Source: Pseudomonadota bacterium
Lineage (GTDB): Bacteria; Pseudomonadota; Gammaproteobacteria; Steroidobacterales; SZUA-146
Assembly (NCBI GenBank): GCA_039028935.1
Contig: JBCCHD010000023.1
Coordinates: 1-60,374 of the forward strand
Direction of reading: 5' to 3'
Length of the DNA stretch: 60,374 bases
Shown here: one piece after another, positions 55,065 to 60,374 of the stretch
How positions within the stretch are numbered: the first letter of the stretch is position 1
How the letters are laid out: each line of letters opens with the position of its first letter
The notes under the pieces: model-generated
Databases searched by the model: none
Told to the model about the DNA's origin: nothing
What the model saw: only the letters and a program-made list of their open reading frames with translations
Made by a program: the position numbers and the translations under genes

Positions 55065-55670
55065 TTAGTCAAACAGGATATTGATGCTGCACGGCTCGTC
55101 GACGAGATCACGGCCGTAGGTATGGATGGTCAATACGGTCTCATCTGAGCCGTTGAACACTCGATGCGGTCGCTCGCAGCCGGGGTTGATACCATCAACG
55201 TCGCCAGGCTTGCAATGATGCACATTGGTTCGCACAGGCTCAGCGCCTTCGGTATAGGAGAAGCCTTCTGCAGTCGGATGGCCGGCGTATACACCCATGG
55301 CACACCAGGCGCTGTGGCCATGTACCGGCGAAGCCTGGCCCGGCAACCATGCCACGGACATCACGGTATAGCGACCAAGTGGATCGGCGTACAGCAAATG
55401 ACGCCGATAACATTCATCACTGGTCAAGCAACAATCATCGGGCAGCCAGTCGGGCTCACGAATAAGGGTGCGCAACGCGTCAGCCACCTGCTTTGCGATC
55501 GAATCGTGGCCGCCCGCCAGCAGGGCATCGACGGTTTCAATGTACTGAACAAATCGTATTTCTGAGACCAACGGAGCCGGAGTTAACGCGCGGCAATGCG
55601 GCGGCAAGGAGGCAGAAACAGTTTGAAGTGAAGCCGACATGAAATCATCCGTAAGTGACTGCTTTGTCAT
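55065..55670 (-). CDS. Cysteine/3-mercaptopropionate dioxygenase family
   Basis: 201 residues of the cupin thiol-dioxygenase family. The iron ligands are His-x-His in PVHGHSAWCAMGVYAG and a third His in RPHRVFNG. The segment YRRHLLYADPLGRYTVMSVAW is typical of bacterial thiol dioxygenases. It would oxidise L-cysteine to cysteine sulfinate, or 3-mercaptopropionate. Which substrate is preferred cannot be read by eye. ATG at 55670 is the longest start. ATG at 55640 has a slightly better GGAT site. It is divergent from a DecR-like regulator gene, which points to cysteine-responsive control. Confidence 0.87.
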   Translation of the reverse strand: MTKQSLTDDFMSASLQTVSASLPPHCRALTPAPLVSEIRFVQYIETVDALLAGGHDSIAKQVADALRTLIREPDWLPDDCCLTSDECYRRHLLYADPLGRYTVMSVAWLPGQASPVHGHSAWCAMGVYAGHPTAEGFSYTEGAEPVRTNVHHCKPGDVDGINPGCERPHRVFNGSDETVLTIHTYGRDLVDEPCSINILFD

Positions 55671-55696
55671 TGAATTTTAGCAATACTGTGATGCGA

Positions 55697-55719
55697 TTGG
55701 GTTGCAAATATTGACCCAA
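55697..55719. promoter_or_regulatory. Candidate operator between dioxygenase and Lrp genes
   Basis: TTGGGT (55697-55702) and ACCCAA (55714-55719) form perfect inverted arms around an 11-base A/T-rich centre. The site lies in the 98-base gap between the divergent genes, a fitting place for the Lrp/DecR-like protein to control both. It is not experimentally supported. Confidence 0.5.
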
Positions 55720-55768
55720 AATCAATCATTCTTGGACTTTCATACCCATTTTTAGTTATAAATTAGGA

Positions 55769-56230
55769 ATGTATTCTATTGATTCGAAAGATCGACAGAT
55801 CCTAGACCTGCTGCAGCGCGATGCGACTCTTCAGGTGGCAGCCATCGCCGAACAGGTTGGTTTATCGCGCACCCCGTGCTGGCGTCGCATCCGTGAGCTG
55901 GAAAAAAACGGCTATATCCAAAAGCGCGTCGCGCTACTTGATCGCAACAAACTTGAGTTGCCCATCACCGTCTTCGTGGCGGTTAAAACCAATGAGCATA
56001 ACGCGACGTGGCTGGAACGGTTTCGCCATGCTGTGAATGAGCTGCCGGAGATCGTTGAAGCCTATCGCCTGAGCGGCGACACGGATTACCTACTGAGAAT
56101 CATCGTGAAAGACATCGAAGGGTTCGACGCGGCCTATCAGCGACTCATTGAAATGGTGGACTTTTCCGATGTGAGCTCGAGCTTCTCCATGGAGGAAATG
56201 AAGTTCACCACTGCCATCCCACTCTTCTAA
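55769..56230 (+). CDS. Lrp/AsnC-family regulator, DecR-like
   Basis: 153 residues. A helix-turn-helix (about 10-60; DRQILDLLQRDATLQVAAIA, SRTPCWRRIRELEKNGYI) precedes a RAM/AsnC ligand domain (about 65-150; YRLSGDTDYLLRIIVKDI, VSSSFSMEEMKFTTAIPL). The TPCWxR helix and the terminal SSFxMEx.K.TT segment match E. coli DecR (YbaO), which senses cysteine. The divergent cysteine dioxygenase-type gene supports a cysteine-related role. Confidence 0.92.
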   Translation: MYSIDSKDRQILDLLQRDATLQVAAIAEQVGLSRTPCWRRIRELEKNGYIQKRVALLDRNKLELPITVFVAVKTNEHNATWLERFRHAVNELPEIVEAYRLSGDTDYLLRIIVKDIEGFDAAYQRLIEMVDFSDVSSSFSMEEMKFTTAIPLF

Positions 56231-56265
56231 CTCGTCGCGCTTTACCGCGACCGAGCACACCGATC

Positions 56266-57474
56266 TCAGGCCGATTCCGATAACACTTCCGGCGTTGCCG
56301 CCAGAATGGGTGATTCAGCCGCTCGATGATCTTTTTTGCCGGGCACGTAGCGCACGACTTCGGCGATAGGATTGGAGAACACACACAGATCGCGCACCCC
56401 TTTATCACTCGCCGTTTCTTCCACCACTTGCCGTATGCGTTTGGCCATGGGCGCGCTCAAGATACTGCGGTACAGGCGATACTCGTCATTCACACGCGCA
56501 CCGGCGACTTGGCAACCTTCGTCGGCCGCCACAAAAAACGCCTCGACTTCTGTCAGACCAGGCACGCCCGCGTCGAGCATTAAATCGGTAAAGCGCTGAC
56601 TCTCAGCGCGACGAACCATTGCCGATACCCGTATTTGATCACGCAGAATAGAGTCCGCTACTCGTGTTTTGTTGGCGCGTCGCTTTTCTTCAGTCGCTCC
56701 CGATTGATCGCGCCAATGGCTGTGTCCCGATAAGTGATCAATCGCTCGAATGATCTGCTGCATGTCGGCCGCATAGCGACGTGACGACGCGCGACTGGGT
56801 AGATTGCTCAATCCCGACACGCCATCAACCCGATAGATGAGACCGCGTCCGGGGCGATGAAATTCACCCGCTTCAGTCATTGCCGCAAACACCGATTCAG
56901 CTTGATCAGAATCGACCAATACGATCAACATCTCTTGATCGTGTTCTTTAGTAATTCGAAGCCACCCGAGTCGATCACGCAACCCTTGCCCCTCACAGTA
57001 GTGAACAATCGGTCCATGCGCACCGGCGTTGATTGCCGCACGACACACTTTATTGCTTCGATTCTGGCTAACAATGCATTGAATGATGCTTTGGCCGTGC
57101 CCCATTGAAATAGACTGAGCACCGCTTTGCATCGACAGCGAGGTAGGCCAATGGTGGTAGTCCGGGCCAAAATAAATGTCATGACACGGAGTACTGAACA
57201 CTGCACCGGTTGCCTGTTGATGCAACCGACCTTTTAGCGCTATCGCATCGGCGATGTCCTGCACATCCTGATCGGGCACAACAAGCTGTAGTAATGTCTT
57301 GGCCGGGCTGATGGGCGGCACCCAGTGCTTCCACCACTGATCATTTAACAACGTACCTCGAGCGCGCCATGCCAACGCACTCGCACCGTGATGCATTTTT
57401 ATTTCGTCCATCACATTTCCGGCGCTCGCCGTGGGCAATACCGCTGTGATAGAAGAATAGCCGTTCGTTGTCAT
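56266..57474 (-). CDS. Protein with three P-II-like domains
   Basis: 402 residues without signal peptide or membrane helix. Three GlnB-like ferredoxin-type modules are visible at about 7-103, 127-222 and 279-378. Module 2 has GLRDRLGWLRIT, then VLVDSDQAESVFAAMTEAG and the end strand GRGLIYRV. Module 3 has VRRAESQRFTDLMLDAGVPGLT and the ending IAEVVRYVPG, reminiscent of P-II RIRTG endings. T-loop residues of classical GlnB are not evident. P-II proteins bind ATP/ADP and small effectors and usually control a membrane transporter. The DUF1538 membrane gene lies 10 bases upstream, so it is the obvious partner. The function is inferred. Confidence 0.75.
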   Translation of the reverse strand: MTTNGYSSITAVLPTASAGNVMDEIKMHHGASALAWRARGTLLNDQWWKHWVPPISPAKTLLQLVVPDQDVQDIADAIALKGRLHQQATGAVFSTPCHDIYFGPDYHHWPTSLSMQSGAQSISMGHGQSIIQCIVSQNRSNKVCRAAINAGAHGPIVHYCEGQGLRDRLGWLRITKEHDQEMLIVLVDSDQAESVFAAMTEAGEFHRPGRGLIYRVDGVSGLSNLPSRASSRRYAADMQQIIRAIDHLSGHSHWRDQSGATEEKRRANKTRVADSILRDQIRVSAMVRRAESQRFTDLMLDAGVPGLTEVEAFFVAADEGCQVAGARVNDEYRLYRSILSAPMAKRIRQVVEETASDKGVRDLCVFSNPIAEVVRYVPGKKDHRAAESPILAATPEVLSESA

Positions 57475-57484
57475 ACCTGAGCTC

Positions 57485-59401
57485 CTAGGTGCTTACTACT
57501 GTATTACTGACATCCTGCTCGGCGGCGGACTCTTCTTGATTGGCCGACGAGCGATAGTGTGTGTACAGACCAACGCTCAGCACAGTCAGAATCGGACCGA
57601 CCGACGCTAGCGCCAAAATACCGAAGCCATCAGACACACCCGGCACGTTTGCACCAATGCCCAGACCCATTGCCAACACCAACGGCACTGTAATCGGTCC
57701 GGTTGTGACTCCTGCGCTGTCCCAACTAAAGTTGACGAAATGGTGCGGAGAAATAAGGGTGAGCAACAAGACCACGGCATAGCCTGGTATCAACAAGTAG
57801 ATCAGCGGCAGGGCATAGGCCATTTTGATGACGCCAGCTGAAATACCCAGACCGACCCCAATCGCTACGCTCTGCATCAACAGTTTCTTTTGAAAGGCAC
57901 CAACGGTGATCCGCTGCACGGTATCACCCAGTGCATTCAGTGCTGGTTCCGCCAGCGTTGCCCCATAGCCAAGAAAAAAGGCGAAGCCAACAGCCAACAG
58001 TTTTCCAGAATGCTCACTGAACATGGCGTACTCAAGATATTCACCACCCCACGGAACGATGCTGGCAAACGTAAGCGGTACGTTGCTGCCGAGCTGCCCA
58101 CCTAACGGCGTTAAACCCAGCGCAATACCCAAGCCAAAAAACGCCATACCGACTAAGGCCAATATGACACCGGTGCCAACATCCGAGTCGCGCCCGAGAT
58201 TCTGTTTGAGCACGATTCTTAACACGACGTAAAGAAACAGACAGAGAGGAACAATAGCGCGCAGTGCGTCGATCGTAGCCTGTTTGGCTTGCGTACCCAA
58301 CGCAAGCGAACTGTCCCATGCTTGTTCACCCACCGCATCAAAGCTGCGTGCCGCCTTCTTTTGAATGACGACTCTAGGTTCGGTGAGCACAACATCGCCG
58401 TCGACGAGCTCTGCCTCGCCACCTTGAAATTTGACTTCATAAGCCGGCGGCAACTGACGCGAGCTCAAGTACGCTTGAAATTCTTGTTCGGTAATCGGCG
58501 GATGATCCCGCAGAGTACCCACTTGTGCAGTCGAATCCTGAACAACCGACTCAACGCTCTCACCTTGGTAGTTTGGCGCACCGTAGTAGTCTTTCTGTGA
58601 ATAATGAAAAAGCGCCAGCATCAACACGGCAACAATCGGAAACAAGGACGCCAGCGTGACGACACCGAAACCGGTATGGCCTCCGCCACCGTTACCGCTA
58701 CTGACCACACGACACACGCCAATTCCCAGCGCAAGAACAAGCGGCACGGTCACCGGACCGGTGGTCACTGCGCCACAATCCCAGGCTAGACCCAACACAT
58801 CGGATAATTCGGGCACCGTGCTAAATCCCAATGACATGCACAGCAGCACCGCGACTGTGGGCATCGCCAAGTACTTTAATGGCCAACCGTAAAAAAATCG
58901 CAAAACACCCAAGGTCACGGCCAGACCCACACCCACGCCGACGCTACCGACTAGCTGACCCGAAAAGTCATTGAGCAAGGAATACAACAGTGGCGCCTGA
59001 TCGGGCGACACGCCGCTGCCCGCCGCTTTCAGCACAGCAATTGCCGGTTCGGCAAATGTCGCCCCAACACCGAGCAGGAAGGCAAAACCCAGGATAATCG
59101 GCATGCGGCTGCTTTGAGGCAAGATGCTGCCAATAATTTCCCCAAGCGGCATAAGGCCTAGCCGCAGTCCCTCCATGAAGGCCATGAGGCCTACCACAAC
59201 AAGAAAAATGCCGACAACGATCATGCCCGCATAGACTATCGGTAAGCGCAACACCAGGATTTGGAAAAGTGCCAGATACGCAACAATGAACCAGACACCT
59301 TTAATCTGATCCATGAAGTTGCGCTTCACGTAGGGCGCAAGAATACGCAGCGTATCGCGCACGCCGAGGCGAAATCGCGGCGAACTGAGGGCATCTGACA
59401 T
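57485..59401 (-). CDS. Tandem DUF1538 membrane protein
   Basis: 638-residue inner-membrane protein made of two related DUF1538 halves (about 20-270 and 375-620), each with several membrane helices. Two motifs repeat: GVGATFAEPA (111-120) and GYGATLAEPA (478-487), then WDCGAVTTGPVTVPLVLA (207-224) and WDSAGVTTGPITVPLVLA (560-577). This internal duplication resembles that of many transporters. A soluble stretch (about 270-370) lies between the halves. The family's substrate is unknown to me. The triple-P-II gene follows 10 bases later, suggesting a transporter with an attached nucleotide/effector sensor. Confidence 0.87.
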   Translation of the reverse strand: MSDALSSPRFRLGVRDTLRILAPYVKRNFMDQIKGVWFIVAYLALFQILVLRLPIVYAGMIVVGIFLVVVGLMAFMEGLRLGLMPLGEIIGSILPQSSRMPIILGFAFLLGVGATFAEPAIAVLKAAGSGVSPDQAPLLYSLLNDFSGQLVGSVGVGVGLAVTLGVLRFFYGWPLKYLAMPTVAVLLCMSLGFSTVPELSDVLGLAWDCGAVTTGPVTVPLVLALGIGVCRVVSSGNGGGGHTGFGVVTLASLFPIVAVLMLALFHYSQKDYYGAPNYQGESVESVVQDSTAQVGTLRDHPPITEQEFQAYLSSRQLPPAYEVKFQGGEAELVDGDVVLTEPRVVIQKKAARSFDAVGEQAWDSSLALGTQAKQATIDALRAIVPLCLFLYVVLRIVLKQNLGRDSDVGTGVILALVGMAFFGLGIALGLTPLGGQLGSNVPLTFASIVPWGGEYLEYAMFSEHSGKLLAVGFAFFLGYGATLAEPALNALGDTVQRITVGAFQKKLLMQSVAIGVGLGISAGVIKMAYALPLIYLLIPGYAVVLLLTLISPHHFVNFSWDSAGVTTGPITVPLVLAMGLGIGANVPGVSDGFGILALASVGPILTVLSVGLYTHYRSSANQEESAAEQDVSNTVVST

Positions 59402-59531
59402 TGCCTCTACCTCAAAATAACAATGGTTAAATAGTGGTAGCGTCAGATGTGGGAAATACTTTAGCGGCGGGTCTTTCTATCCCACCTATAGTGACGGGAT
59501 ACTCTTTTTATCCATGCACCGCACTCATGTT

Positions 59532-60374
59532 TTACTCTGCCAGCAATGCACGCTGATACCAGTCAGCGTTGACGAACCCCTCCCGCACGCGTTGAGGATG
59601 ATCGCCAACATCCAGGCGTCGCACCTCGGTGGCATCGCTATACCGAATGACCGAAAGCTGATCGGTTCCGCTCCATGACACGTAACAGTACTCACCCGTT
59701 TTATCTGTCACCACCCAGTATGGCTTTTCGCCAAGACCGGTGAGCAGTTGATAGGAATCGTTCGTCAGGTCGTAAACCGCGACATAGTCATCCATGGTTC
59801 CAGCAATACACAGGGTGTCATCGGCCTTATTGATGGCGATGCCATGGTGCGCAGAATCATTGATGTATTGCGTACGCGGTAGTGTGGTATGGCGAGGCAA
59901 ACCAACCAGACGAACGATGCGCCCATCGCGCAAATCATATTCAACGAAACCATGTAAAAACGAGAGCTGGAAGAAGAAGGTGTTCTCATCGGCGGTGTGC
60001 GCCATCGGTCGAATGGCGGGACTGATTTTACCCAAGCCTGCCGCATTCAGCTTATCTTTGATATCAAACTGTATTAAGGGCTCGAACGTCGAAGAATCGA
60101 CCACCTGGAAAAGGCGATGCCCTTTGAACGTACCGCCGCCTTCTTTATCAAATGGCGTAAAGACACGCCCGATACTGGCATGGAAAATCTTTGATCCATC
60201 CTTGCTGTACACATTTTCATGTGGGGAATCGCCCGTGGGAAAACGCCCTACCTCTTGCCCAGACTCCACATCGAGCGCATGCATGCTTACATATGGATGG
60301 ACTCGATCCCGTCCTGTGGGGTGACTCAAGTGCGGCCTGGCTAGCCTTGTCCAGCACAGAGGAGAGGTTTGCAC
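59532..60374 (-). CDS. Beta-propeller (YVTN-type) protein, 5' end off the window
   Basis: At least 280 residues are visible, and the gene runs past the right edge so its start is unknown. Repeats such as MHALDVESGQEVGRFPTGDSPHENVYSKDG, GIAINKADDTLCIAGTMDDYVAVYDL and PYWVVTDKTGEYCYVSWSGTDQLSVI have the SxDGxxLYV logic of YVTN/WD40-like propellers. Such proteins are often exported or bind ligands or quinone cofactors, but no specific function is seen. The frame used here may be extended with a different reading upstream. Confidence 0.7.
   Translation of the reverse strand: MQTSPLCWTRLARPHLSHPTGRDRVHPYVSMHALDVESGQEVGRFPTGDSPHENVYSKDGSKIFHASIGRVFTPFDKEGGGTFKGHRLFQVVDSSTFEPLIQFDIKDKLNAAGLGKISPAIRPMAHTADENTFFFQLSFLHGFVEYDLRDGRIVRLVGLPRHTTLPRTQYINDSAHHGIAINKADDTLCIAGTMDDYVAVYDLTNDSYQLLTGLGEKPYWVVTDKTGEYCYVSWSGTDQLSVIRYSDATEVRRLDVGDHPQRVREGFVNADWYQRALLAE

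Noticed and set aside
1-60374. tRNA, rRNA, CRISPR, insertion sequence, phage or toxin-antitoxin genes
   Set aside because: None recognised on reading both strands; gene content is uniformly chromosomal.

Overview
This 60.4 kb window looks like a chromosomal segment of a gammaproteobacterium. Almost every gene is a core or near-core gammaproteobacterial family: dinB, gspA/gspB, mscL, rraA, nudC, polA next to engB, lptM, cytochromes c4 and c5, a dsbA-type lipoprotein, DUF2333 and a pho/pst cluster. The acetyl/succinylornithine-type carbamoyltransferase recalls Xanthomonadales-like lineages, but the species cannot be named from the sequence. Gene density is high and base composition is evenly moderate-to-high GC by eye (not counted). 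I saw no rRNA, tRNA, CRISPR array, prophage or insertion sequence.

Layout. 0-2 kb: a GGDEF/EAL protein whose EAL domain is cut off. 2-7 kb: a DUF3667 membrane protein overlapping dinB, then the type II secretion accessory pair gspA-gspB. 7-20 kb: mostly housekeeping enzymes, including a fatty-acid-kinase-like DhaL-DegV fusion, an M28 peptidase lipoprotein, a trans-sulfuration enzyme, the YadGH ABC exporter, mscL, rraA, nudC, an NRDE protein, an S9 peptidase and an esterase. 20-27 kb: an unusual ornithine-type carbamoyltransferase, a hotdog thioesterase, lptM, polA, a structured polA-engB intergenic region, engB, cytochrome c4 and dsbA. 27-36 kb: a palindromic element, an L,D-transpeptidase paired with a TPR protein, a rhomboid protease, an acyl-CoA dehydrogenase, a pirin-like cupin, DUF2333, cytochrome c5 and an omega-amidase.

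36-48.6 kb is a phosphate island. A PhnD-like binding protein and a membrane GGDEF/EAL protein with degenerate catalytic motifs face away from phoB-phoR, a phosphate-selective porin, phoU and pstS-pstC-pstA-pstB. Four promoters in this island share one layout: two half-sites 11 bases apart, then a -10 element after a fixed 10-base spacer. This suggests a self-contained PhoB regulon.

48.7-60.4 kb holds a calcium-motif (FG-GAP/VCBS) lipoprotein, a glutathione S-transferase, a tightly overlapping signalling operon (REC-GGDEF-EAL, multi-PAS histidine kinase, single REC), a thiol dioxygenase divergent from a DecR-like Lrp regulator, and a pair made of a protein with three P-II-like domains and a duplicated DUF1538 membrane protein. 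A partial beta-propeller gene runs off the right end.

The leads most worth following are: (1) the polA-engB intergenic region, the same place as Spot 42, which can fold into three hairpins that each present a C-rich loop; (2) the PhnD-like/degenerate GGDEF-EAL pair beside phoBR; (3) the triple-P-II/DUF1538 pair; (4) the carbamoyltransferase with altered active-site motifs; (5) the conserved PHO-box geometry, which also questions the phoB start codon.
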